A model generated the notes under the pieces. It worked only from the letters and a program-made list of their open reading frames with translations. It did not search any database and was not told where the DNA came from. Source: Veillonellaceae bacterium (GTDB lineage: Bacteria > Bacillota > Negativicutes > Veillonellales > Veillonellaceae). From it: DNA of 8,125 nucleotides. This document shows, piece after piece, positions 1-6,284 of the stretch (position 1 is the stretch's first letter; every line of letters begins with the position of its first letter). The position numbers were made by a program, and so were the translations under genes. The stretch covers positions 1-8,125 of the forward strand of contig CAAFQR010000087.1 of NCBI GenBank assembly GCA_900765165.1, given 5' to 3'.

Positions 1-1062
1 ATGCTCATCCTGTTGCAGCATAATGTGGCGCATTTGGGGATTGTAACGGGCCATTGTTTGTCCGAATGTGCGTATAAGTTTTTGCCGCGGTGGGTGTCGG
101 CGACGGTGCTCAGTACGGCAGGGATTGCGGCAGCGGCCACGGCGCTGGCTGAGTTTATTGGTGCCGCCATTGCGCTGAAGATGCTCTTTGGTTTGCCGCT
201 TTTGATCGGCGCGATTTTGACGGCCTGTATTTGCGTGATTTTACTGGTGACGAATTCCTATTCGAAGCTAGAGAAGATTATTGCCGGGTTCGTAACGCTC
301 ATTGCGTTCGCTTATGTGGCGGAATTGGCTATGGTGCATGTGGATTGGCCAGCCGCCGCTGTAGGCTGGGTGGATCCGAAGGTACCGAATGAGTCGATGC
401 TGGTGGTGCTCAGTATTTTGGGTGCTGTTATTATGCCGCATAATTTGTTTTTGCACTCTGAAATTATCCAAAGCCGGGAGTTCAACAAAGAGGACCCGGC
501 GGTTATGCAACGACAGTTGCGCTATGAATTCTTGGATACCATTTTCTCTATGGGCATTGGCTGGGCCATCAACTCGGCCATGATTATCTTGGCAGCGGCG
601 ACGTTTTATGTACAAGGCATTCAGGTGGATGAGCTGGAACAGGCGCGCGAGCTGTTAGTACCGTTAATCGGACCGGCGGCGGGCACTATTTTTGCCATTG
701 CGTTGCTTTTTGCGGGCTTTGCGTCGTCTACGACGGCAGGCATGGCGGGCGCTAGTATTTTCGCCGGCATGTTTGGCGAGTCCTATGATATGAAGGACGT
801 GCACACTCGCACGGGCTTGGCACTGACGTATATTCCGGCGCTGCTCTTGATTGCGTTCATCTCCGATTCGTTCAAGGCGCTGCTTATTTCACAGATGTTC
901 TTAAGCTTGCAGCTGCCGATCACCATCTTTTTGCAGCTCTATTTGACGGGCAACAAGGCGGTCATGGGGATTTACCGCAACAAGCGGTCCACGGGCATCA
1001 TGCTGTGGTCCATCGGGATTTTGGTCACGTTGTTGAATATTTATTTGTTGGCGACGGCGTAA
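1..1062 (+). CDS. Nramp-family divalent metal transporter, 3' part (N-terminus outside window)
   Basis: This is the C-terminal 353 residues of a proton-coupled divalent metal ion importer (Nramp family, Mn2+/Fe2+ type) of the cytoplasmic membrane. The visible part begins in the TM3 region (LGIVTG at residues 12-17). It carries the TM6 metal-binding signature A142-V-I-M145-P-H147, followed by NLFLHS, and about nine hydrophobic segments in all. The TM6 methionine is the residue that favours Mn/Fe/Cd in studied Nramps, so a Mg-type transporter is less likely. The TM10-like stretch SSTTAGMAGASIFAG (about residues 241-255) differs from the MntH pattern, so I do not give a symbol. The TM1 DPGN motif and TM1-2 are missing. 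The ATG at base 1 is an internal codon at the window edge, not the start. The stop codon overlaps the ribosome binding site of the next gene, which suggests co-transcription with yaaA. Confidence 0.9.
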   Translation: MLILLQHNVAHLGIVTGHCLSECAYKFLPRWVSATVLSTAGIAAAATALAEFIGAAIALKMLFGLPLLIGAILTACICVILLVTNSYSKLEKIIAGFVTLIAFAYVAELAMVHVDWPAAAVGWVDPKVPNESMLVVLSILGAVIMPHNLFLHSEIIQSREFNKEDPAVMQRQLRYEFLDTIFSMGIGWAINSAMIILAAATFYVQGIQVDELEQARELLVPLIGPAAGTIFAIALLFAGFASSTTAGMAGASIFAGMFGESYDMKDVHTRTGLALTYIPALLLIAFISDSFKALLISQMFLSLQLPITIFLQLYLTGNKAVMGIYRNKRSTGIMLWSIGILVTLLNIYLLATA

Positions 1063-1072
1063 GGAGTTTCAC

Positions 1073-1795
1073 ATGAAGATTATACTGTCACCGAGTAAGA
1101 CGAAAGCGTTGAACGGCGTAGGTAAGGCGCCGGCTGATGCGGCGCTGACGAAGCGCATTGCCGCTCATTTGGCTGCTATGCCGGTGGCTGCGCTAGGTAA
1201 GGCGCTGAAATTAGATGCGGATAAGGCCTTGCAGTGGCACGCCTTTTATGAAGCCTTTGAGACGGCGGAAACGGGCGCGGCGGCGCTGAGCTATTCGGGG
1301 CTGGCCTTTAAGAATTTAGACTGGGCTGGATTAACGCCGGAACAGGCCGCTTTTGGCGAGGACCACGTGTGCATTTTATCGGCTTTGTATGGTCCGTTGA
1401 CACCGAGCACGGCCATTGCTGCGTACCGGTTGGACTTTGAAAATAAAGTGTTTGCTAAGGGTGAACCGAGTCTATACGACCTATGGCAACCTGTGATACA
1501 ATGTGCTCTAATGGATGCGGATTGGATCTTGAACTTAGCCTCTAAAGAGTATTCCGATGCGGTACAGAATCCGCGTATGGTAACTGTGGAATTCTTGGAG
1601 TGCAAGAAGGGCCAATGGAAGCAGTGGAGCACGTCGTCTAAGCAAATGCGTGGCCGCTTGGCACACTATATGGTAGCCAATGGTTGCACGAAGCTCAGTG
1701 ATTTGCCACTGGAGCTGGATGATTTTGTAAGAGATGACGAAGTGTTGCCGGTGCTACCGACAGAGAGCCGGACTATCGTGTATCGTAAAGGATAA
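1073..1795 (+). CDS. yaaA: YaaA-family peroxide stress response protein
   Basis: A 240-residue protein of the YaaA/DUF328 family. E. coli YaaA limits intracellular free iron during peroxide stress and so protects DNA and protein from Fenton damage; the family fold is linked to DNA binding. Visible family marks are the N-terminus MKIILSPSKTK, YSGLAFKNLDW (residues 74-84), LSALYGPL (102-109), AAYRLDF (116-122) and a C-terminal block around VEFLECKKG and the basic KQMRGRLAHY. Length is close to the usual 240-260. The start is supported by AAGGAG at 1061-1066, six bases before the ATG. It lies 10 nt after a metal-ion transporter gene and 37 nt before hydE, which fits a role in metal and oxidant balance. 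That joint role is inferred from position. Confidence 0.93.
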   Translation: MKIILSPSKTKALNGVGKAPADAALTKRIAAHLAAMPVAALGKALKLDADKALQWHAFYEAFETAETGAAALSYSGLAFKNLDWAGLTPEQAAFGEDHVCILSALYGPLTPSTAIAAYRLDFENKVFAKGEPSLYDLWQPVIQCALMDADWILNLASKEYSDAVQNPRMVTVEFLECKKGQWKQWSTSSKQMRGRLAHYMVANGCTKLSDLPLELDDFVRDDEVLPVLPTESRTIVYRKG

Positions 1796-1807
1796 TAGAA
1801 GTTTTGA

Positions 1808-1815
1808 GAAGGAGG
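1808..1815 (+). promoter_or_regulatory. hydE Shine-Dalgarno, unusually far from its ATG
   Basis: GAAGGAGG is a near-perfect anti-16S match, but 17 nt separate its last G from the ATG at 1833, instead of the usual 5-10. No ATG, GTG or TTG in the hydE frame lies closer to it. A weaker GGGG at 1822-1825 is at a more normal distance. The downstream start is kept because residues after M1 match the family from early on and the next in-frame ATG is 19 codons further in. Confidence 0.6.
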
Positions 1816-1832
1816 CCTAACGGGGCGCGACT

Positions 1833-2975
1833 ATGACAAGTGAAGTAAGAACAGTACAGGCAATTTTACAGAAGGATTTGGTGGGCAGCGACATGCTGAC
1901 GGTGGAAGAATTGCGCGTACTCATGGGCATTACAGACCCGGAGGCACTGGATTTAATCTACCGCAAGGCCTATGAAGTGAAGGCGAAGTATGTGGCAAAG
2001 GTAGCGTATTACCGCGGCCTCATCGAGTTCTCCAACCGTTGCATCAAGAATTGCCGGTATTGCGGGATTCGCCGTGATAATGATAAAACCGAACGGTTTG
2101 ATATGTCTCGCGACGATATTTTGCGCATGGCGCAGTGGGCCTATGACCATGAATATGGCTCCTTGACCTTGCAGTCCGGCGAACGCAATGACCCGGCCTT
2201 CGTAGATTATGTAGTGGAATTGATTCGCGATATTAAGAAGATTGGCGATGGCTCCTTGGGCATGACCATCTGTGTTGGCGAACAGACGGAAGAAACGTAT
2301 CGCCGCATGGTGGAAGCCGGGGCCAGCCGTTATTTGCTCCGCATTGAAAGTAGCAATCGTGAGCTTTATGAAAAGATTCATCCGAAGGATGAACTTCATT
2401 CCTTCGATACCCGCGTTGAGTGCTTGAAATCGTTGCGCCGCGTTGGCTTCCAGGTGGGCACCGGTGTTATGATTGGCTTGCCGGGCCAGACGGAAGACGA
2501 TTTGGTCAACGATATTTTGTTCTATCGCGACATGGATATCGACATGATTGGCATGGGACCGTACGTCGTACATCATGACACGCCGCTAGGGCAGGAAGCC
2601 TTGGCTATGGGCCTTGATAGTAAAGAAGGCAAATTGCGCCGCATTCAGTTAGGCCTTAAAATGATTGCCTTAACGAGGTTGTTCTTAAAGGATGTTAACG
2701 TAGCGGCCACGACGGCGCTACAGGCTCTCGATCCGTTGGGCCGTGAAAAAGGCTTGGCTGCAGGGGCTAATATCTTGATGCCGATTATTACGGTGCCGGA
2801 ACATCGTGCGAAGTATTTGCTCTACGATAACAAGCCTTGTGTGGATGATAATGCCGATAAATGTAAGGACTGCCTTACGCGCCGCGTAATGTCTATCGGC
2901 GATACTGTAGGCTGGAAACAAAACGGCGATTCCCGCCATTTTGGTAAACGAATGCAAGCGGCTCTTAATAAATAG
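1833..2975 (+). CDS. hydE: [FeFe]-hydrogenase H-cluster maturase HydE (radical SAM)
   Basis: A 380-residue cytoplasmic radical-SAM enzyme that works with HydG and HydF to build the 2Fe subcluster of the [FeFe]-hydrogenase active site. The site-differentiated [4Fe-4S] cluster is held by C70-x3-C74-x2-C77, followed by the HydE-like GIRRDN. LQSGE (about 114-118) and GLPGQTEDDL in the second half are also typical, as is MIGMGPYVVHHDTPL near residues 239-253. A C-terminal C336-x7-C344-x2-C347 matches the spacing of the accessory, non-essential cluster of Thermotoga maritima HydE. Length is normal (about 350-380). The paralogue PylB and biotin synthase are alternatives, but the sequence around the cysteines and the GPYVVHHDTPL block favour HydE. 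hydF, hydG and the hydrogenase are not in the window. It probably shares a transcript with yaaA. The ribosome binding site spacing is odd (separate entry). Confidence 0.93.
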   Translation: MTSEVRTVQAILQKDLVGSDMLTVEELRVLMGITDPEALDLIYRKAYEVKAKYVAKVAYYRGLIEFSNRCIKNCRYCGIRRDNDKTERFDMSRDDILRMAQWAYDHEYGSLTLQSGERNDPAFVDYVVELIRDIKKIGDGSLGMTICVGEQTEETYRRMVEAGASRYLLRIESSNRELYEKIHPKDELHSFDTRVECLKSLRRVGFQVGTGVMIGLPGQTEDDLVNDILFYRDMDIDMIGMGPYVVHHDTPLGQEALAMGLDSKEGKLRRIQLGLKMIALTRLFLKDVNVAATTALQALDPLGREKGLAAGANILMPIITVPEHRAKYLLYDNKPCVDDNADKCKDCLTRRVMSIGDTVGWKQNGDSRHFGKRMQAALNK

Positions 2976-3053
2976 GTGTGTTTTGAGGTTGCTGTTAAGA
3001 GTGGTTTTGTGTGAAGTTATGTGTGATAATAACTAAAACGTTATAAAAAATTA

Positions 3054-3082
3054 TTGTGCAGAAGTGAAATTTCTGCTATCAT
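3054..3082 (+). promoter_or_regulatory. Candidate sigma-70-type promoter with a palindrome in the spacer
   Basis: TTGTGC (3054-3059) and TATCAT (3077-3082) are separated by exactly 17 bases. The inverted repeat GCAGAA-N7-TTCTGC (3058-3076) fills the spacer and could be a repressor site. Transcription would begin near 3089, only about 12 nt before the 16-bp hairpin, so the product would be a non-coding RNA or an attenuated leader. This is inferred from consensus matching only. Confidence 0.4.
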
Positions 3083-3088
3083 ATTGGT

Positions 3089-3225
3089 TACATGATATAG
3101 ATAGCTGCTTCCTTGTTTTTATGACAAGGAAGCGGCTATTTCTCGTTTTACGGGAGATACGCCGTTTAGGTAGCTAGTAAAATGAGATAGGTTCACAGTA
3201 AAGCTGTGCGGAACTCGATATATTG
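3089..3225 (+). ncRNA. Candidate structured small RNA (possible type I toxin-antitoxin-like relic)
   Basis: Starting at the predicted transcription start, the sequence has three elements able to fold. The first is the 16-bp hairpin 3101-3139. The second pairs CTCGTTTTAC (3142-3151) with GTAAAATGAG (near 3178-3187), with one G-U pair; with a two-base bulge it can extend into CTAT/ATAG and so compete with the base of the first hairpin. The third is the hairpin CACAG-TAAAG-CTGTG, flanked by GTT and AAC (about 3192-3215). Dense mutually exclusive pairing is typical of regulatory RNA. The layout recalls the 3' side of Gram-positive type I toxin-antitoxin loci, but no small hydrophobic toxin frame is present. 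Existence, strand and limits are inferred. Confidence 0.35.
3101..3139 (+). terminator. Strong hairpin; hydE-operon terminator or body of a small RNA
   Basis: A 16-bp stem pairs 3101-3116 with 3124-3139, with a single G-U pair and a 7-nt loop (TTTTATG). The sequence after the stem is only moderately T-rich (TTCTCGTTTTA), so termination on the plus strand is plausible but not ideal. It is 125 nt after the hydE stop and may end that transcript. It also sits directly downstream of the candidate promoter at 3054-3082. Termination of a minus-strand transcript is possible too, but that side lacks a clear T tract. Confidence 0.6.
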
Positions 3226-3277
3226 TTACGAAAAAATAAATTCTTAACCCTTTGTTATGCTTTTCTCTTATATTTGA

Positions 3278-3305
3278 TTGTTTTTTGCGCATATTCTGAT
3301 ACAAT
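3278..3305 (+). promoter_or_regulatory. hsdM promoter (extended -10)
   Basis: An extended -10, TGATACAAT (3297-3305), lies 16 bases after TTGTTT (3278-3283). Transcription would start around 3312, leaving a leader of about 30 nt before the hsdM ATG. hsdMS would therefore have its own promoter downstream of the hairpin at 3101-3139. Confidence 0.6.
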
Positions 3306-3316
3306 GGAAGTAGCAG

Positions 3317-3334
3317 TAGGAGGGGGAGAAGGAG
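3317..3334 (+). promoter_or_regulatory. hsdM ribosome binding site (two purine-rich blocks)
   Basis: Two Shine-Dalgarno-like blocks follow each other: TAGGAGGGGG (3317-3326), then GAAGGAG (3328-3334), the latter six bases before the ATG at 3341. The nearer block sets the start at 3341. The first residues there (VQAMADLLWDGSASLRESM) align with the usual HsdM N-terminus, which supports this choice. Confidence 0.75.
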
Positions 3335-3340
3335 CAACCT

Positions 3341-4930
3341 ATGAATACGACTAAAGTACAAGCAATGGCTGATTTGTTGTGGGACGGATCGGCATCACTG
3401 CGCGAAAGTATGAAACCAGAAGAATGCACCCTTTATGTAACTGGGTTGTTCTTCTACAAGTATCTCACGGACAATTTATTGCAGAGATTACGTGCACAGG
3501 GATTGATTTCAGGTGAAACACCGGAACGCTTGCAAAATGCATATATGACATTGAATGCGCCAGTCGTAGATGTGGCTACGACGAATGAGTGGCGTAATGA
3601 AGGTGTATACGTTGTTCCCGCTGATGTAACGTTCTACGCTATGGTACAGCGTTACAAGTCCGATGATTTGACAATTGCGAATTTGTTGAATGCATTGCAT
3701 ACGATTGAAAATTTAGACCCTCGACTCATGGATGTTTTTGGTTCTCTTCGTTTTAATGATAAAGCGTTAGGCGCTACAGAGCCGGATAGAGTTGCAGCTA
3801 TTGGTTCTGTTATGGAACTGTGGGGCGCTACGGAAATACTTGATGACGAGTGTAGTGCAGCCGATGTTTTTGAAGAATTGGTGGGCCGATGTACCGTTGC
3901 ATTGGGCAAAGGGTCTCGCTCTTTGTTGGTGCCCTTTAACATTGCTCGCTTGATGAAACGCTTAGCCTTGCAGGATCGCAATTCGGAAGCGTCGTTTTCC
4001 TTATATGACCCGTTTATGGCCAGTGGCATGCTGTTATTGTCTGATGCAGCAAAGATGGAAAATCCGGAAGCCATTACGTACTACGGTGAAGAATCGACGC
4101 GTGGTTGGTATCGTATTGCGTGCATGAACGCGATTATTAATAAGACGGCACCACAGCAGGTGTTGTTATCTAACGGTCCCGTGTTGGCTCGTTCCGGCAT
4201 TGTGCGCGACGGCGAATTTGCTGACGGCATCGTGTTGAACGGTCCGTATCGTACGGAATGGAAGGAACCGGGCGACCCGAAAATGGACCCTCGCTTCTTG
4301 CCGTATCGCATTGTGCCTACCTTGAAAAAGGCGGACGTTGCGTTCTTGTTACACGGCTTATATTGCCTTAACGACGATGGCGTCATGGTTGCTATCTTGC
4401 CGCCTCGCATTTTATTTAACCGTCAGGCCGAAGGCCGTTTGCGCGAAGTGTTAGTGCGCAAGGGCTTATTGGACGCTGTTATTGGTTTGCCGCCGAAGAT
4501 GTATTACACGACGGAAATTCCGACGGTTATTTTAGTTATCCGCAAACGACCGAAGTTCGACAACGTATTGTTCATCGATGCGTCTCGTGATTTCACTTAT
4601 GGTCGTAAGCATAACTTCTTGGAAAAGGAACACATTGACCGCATTTGGGAAACGTACATAAACCGCAAGCCGGTGCCGCAGTTTGCCAGTGTGGCTACGC
4701 GCCAGGACATTGAAGCGCGGTCCTTTAACTTGACCATTTCGCACTATGTTGACGCCTTTGGCGGTGAACAGCAAGTGAAACCGATGGACGATGTTCGCGA
4801 ATCCTTGAAGCAAATCGACCTGGAAATGGAAGAAACTCGTAAGGAAATTGTGGAACTCCTCAATGAAATGGATGTGACGGACGACGCGAAGGAATTGCTG
4901 GCTATAGCAAAGGATGTGTTGAAGCTATGA
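3341..4930 (+). CDS. hsdM: Type I restriction-modification HsdM-like protein with degenerate catalytic motifs
   Basis: A 529-residue member of the type I N6-adenine methyltransferase subunit family, normal length for HsdM. The N-terminal HsdM domain is clear: LWDGSASLRESM (13-24) and VTGLFFYKYLTD (33-44). The second half is also clear: DAVIGLPPKMYYTTEIPT (378-395), the SFNLTISHYVD block (461-471) and a charged C-terminal helix (about 482-511). The methyltransferase core is altered. The usual GxFYTP becomes R193-S-L-L-V-P198. Motif I DPxCGSG becomes D223-P-F-M-A-S-G229. The acidic loop reads GEEST (249-253), followed by YRIACMN. Catalytic NPPY/F becomes N300-G-P-Y303. From family knowledge these changes should weaken or abolish AdoMet binding and methylation; that loss is inferred. 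No frameshift or internal stop is seen, so it appears maintained. It overlaps hsdS by 4 nt (ATGA). No hsdR is nearby. Confidence 0.9.
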   Translation: MNTTKVQAMADLLWDGSASLRESMKPEECTLYVTGLFFYKYLTDNLLQRLRAQGLISGETPERLQNAYMTLNAPVVDVATTNEWRNEGVYVVPADVTFYAMVQRYKSDDLTIANLLNALHTIENLDPRLMDVFGSLRFNDKALGATEPDRVAAIGSVMELWGATEILDDECSAADVFEELVGRCTVALGKGSRSLLVPFNIARLMKRLALQDRNSEASFSLYDPFMASGMLLLSDAAKMENPEAITYYGEESTRGWYRIACMNAIINKTAPQQVLLSNGPVLARSGIVRDGEFADGIVLNGPYRTEWKEPGDPKMDPRFLPYRIVPTLKKADVAFLLHGLYCLNDDGVMVAILPPRILFNRQAEGRLREVLVRKGLLDAVIGLPPKMYYTTEIPTVILVIRKRPKFDNVLFIDASRDFTYGRKHNFLEKEHIDRIWETYINRKPVPQFASVATRQDIEARSFNLTISHYVDAFGGEQQVKPMDDVRESLKQIDLEMEETRKEIVELLNEMDVTDDAKELLAIAKDVLKL

Positions 4931-6180
4931 CCACAGTTAAACGAGACGCGCCGTTAATGCGTTTTCGTGGCTTCAAGGCCCCGTGGCGCACGGTAGCGTT
5001 GCAGGAAATCGCCGACCTGGTGCGCGATACGAATACGGTGGGCAGTAAAAACGTGCTTACCATTTCGGCGCAGCAAGGGTTGGTCTCCCAGACGGAATTC
5101 TTCAACAAGATTATTGCCGGTAAGAACCTAGCTCGTTATTTGCTGGTACAGCCCGGTGATTTTGTGTATAACCGTAGCTATTCTAAGGAATATTCCTTAG
5201 GGGCTATCAAGGATTGGACGCCGGAAACTCCGGACGAAAAATACGGCATCGTGTCGCCTATGTACGTGGTGTTCCGCGCCCAGGAAAACGTGCGTGAATT
5301 CTTGTCCCTCTTATGGGACACGGACGTGTGGCATTCGTCGCTGAGCAAGCGCATCGTAATGGGGGTGCGCCATCACGGCATGCTGAATATCCGCCCGTCG
5401 GAATTCATGAAGATGACCGTATCCTTGCCGGAAGACCCGGCGGAACGGGCCAAGGTTGTGAAATTAGTTAAACTCCTGCGTAAGCTGGTTGATTTGGAAG
5501 AAAAGAAGCACGACATTTTGCAACGTGGCGGCTTTGAAGGCTTCCAGATGATCTGCGTGCAGCCCGGTGATGAAGCACCGCGCCTTCGCTTTAAAGGCTT
5601 TAAAGAACCGTGGGTGCGTCGTTCGCTGAATGAATTGGCACCGGTTCGGGATGGTTTTATATTCCGCAGCCAGGATTTTGGTGACGAAGGCGTACCGGTA
5701 GTACGTATTTCCAACATCTTAGCATCTGGCGTAGTAGGCGGTGAGTTTACCCACCATCCGGAAGTACTCGGTGATGATCGGTTCACCTTGCCTGATGGGG
5801 CGCTCTTAATCGCCTTGTCCGGTGCTACCGTTGGTAAGCTGGCCGTACTCAAAAAGCCGGCGAACACGAAGATATATCAGAACCAGCGCGTTGGTTATTT
5901 CCGCCATACCGGCAATGTAGACTACGACTTCTTGTGCATGTGGGTGCAGTCCCACATCTTCTCACAGCGACTTCGTCAGTTAGGTGGCAACTCCGTACGC
6001 CTCAACATTTCCACGAAGGAAATTAACGGCATGTACGTGCACATTCCTAACAATCGTGAGGAACAAAAGCGCGTAGCTGAGCTAGGCGAGAAGTTCAATC
6101 GCTTATTGCAGCTGCAGGACGACCGCGTCGTAGCCATCAAAAAATTATACCATGCATTTTTACAGGCCTTGTTTGTATAG
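4927..6180 (+). CDS. hsdS: Type I restriction-modification specificity subunit HsdS
   Basis: A 417-residue DNA-recognition subunit that would bring HsdM to a two-part asymmetric target. It has the standard two-half layout. An RFRGFKAPW block (residues 12-20) opens the first half and RFKGFKEPW (221-229) opens the second, 209 residues later. The first target-recognition domain carries LTISAQQGLVSQTEFFNK (44-61) and PGDFVYNRSYS (76-86). The second carries VPVVRISNI, then LLIALSGATVGKLAV, NQRVGYF and LNIS. Helical spacers follow each half (about 172-205 and 378-417, ending KKLYHAFLQALFV). Both halves look intact, so DNA binding is probably retained even though the partner HsdM looks catalytically altered. 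Translation is probably coupled to hsdM through the 4-nt ATGA overlap. No inverted repeats or second hsdS suggesting phase variation are present. A terminator follows directly. Confidence 0.93.
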   Translation: MTTVKRDAPLMRFRGFKAPWRTVALQEIADLVRDTNTVGSKNVLTISAQQGLVSQTEFFNKIIAGKNLARYLLVQPGDFVYNRSYSKEYSLGAIKDWTPETPDEKYGIVSPMYVVFRAQENVREFLSLLWDTDVWHSSLSKRIVMGVRHHGMLNIRPSEFMKMTVSLPEDPAERAKVVKLVKLLRKLVDLEEKKHDILQRGGFEGFQMICVQPGDEAPRLRFKGFKEPWVRRSLNELAPVRDGFIFRSQDFGDEGVPVVRISNILASGVVGGEFTHHPEVLGDDRFTLPDGALLIALSGATVGKLAVLKKPANTKIYQNQRVGYFRHTGNVDYDFLCMWVQSHIFSQRLRQLGGNSVRLNISTKEINGMYVHIPNNREEQKRVAELGEKFNRLLQLQDDRVVAIKKLYHAFLQALFV

Positions 6181-6196
6181 GCTGTAAATGGATAGA

Positions 6197-6228
6197 AAAA
6201 GGCTGTCATCGCAAGATGACAGCCTTTT
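6197..6228. terminator. Bidirectional rho-independent terminator between hsdS and the permease gene
   Basis: A perfect 14-bp stem (6197-6210 with 6215-6228) is closed by a GCAA tetraloop. The stem ends are A/T runs, so a U tract follows in both directions (TTTTGTGTTTTG on plus, TTTTTC on minus). It lies 16 nt after the hsdS stop and about 57 nt after the permease stop on the other strand, as expected for convergent genes. Confidence 0.93.
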
Positions 6229-6237
6229 GTGTTTTGT

Positions 6238-6264
6238 GAAGTTCGGTAGTTAGCGAAGTTCGGT
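6238..6264. repeat. Short direct repeat GAAGTTCGGT x2
   Basis: The 10-mer GAAGTTCGGT occurs at 6238-6247 and 6255-6264, a 17-bp period, between the terminator and the permease stop codon. It may be a small duplication scar. No function is apparent. Confidence 0.5.
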
Positions 6265-6284
6265 GCCAACGGGGATGCGGGTGT

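Larger units (their letters stand above)
2976..3340. other. AT-rich intergenic region between hydE and hsdM, with structured-RNA signals
   Basis: No convincing protein gene is seen in these 365 bases. In order they hold a weak inverted repeat AGTTAT/ATAACT (3015-3034), a promoter-like element (3054-3082), a strong hairpin (3101-3139), further foldable sequence to about 3220, an AT-rich spacer, and the hsdM promoter and ribosome binding site (3278-3334). The minus-strand reading frame across 3119-3361 starts with a run of leucines that is only the complement of the purine-rich hsdM ribosome binding site, so it is not called. Confidence 0.7.

Noticed and set aside
1..3. ATG at base 1 as the real start of the Nramp gene
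   Set aside because: The protein begins in the TM3 region and lacks the TM1 DPGN motif and TM2. The gene is cut by the window edge.
1953..2576. Long minus-strand frame of 207 codons inside hydE
   Set aside because: It is a shadow of the hydE reading frame, with no ribosome binding site and no recognisable family features.
3119..3361. Minus-strand frame of 80 codons with a leucine-rich N-terminus resembling a small membrane protein or toxin
   Set aside because: The leucine run is the complement of the purine-rich hsdM ribosome binding site, the frame lacks its own ribosome binding site and it crosses the strong hairpin.
3341..4930. Frameshift or sequencing error as the cause of the odd HsdM motifs
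   Set aside because: Conserved landmarks before, between and after the altered motifs are all in one frame at expected spacing, so the changes are substitutions.
4957..5620. Repeat within hsdS as a possible recombination or phase-variation site
   Set aside because: The repeat of RFxGFKxPW is the normal two-half architecture of HsdS. DNA identity is low and short, and no inverted partner gene is present.
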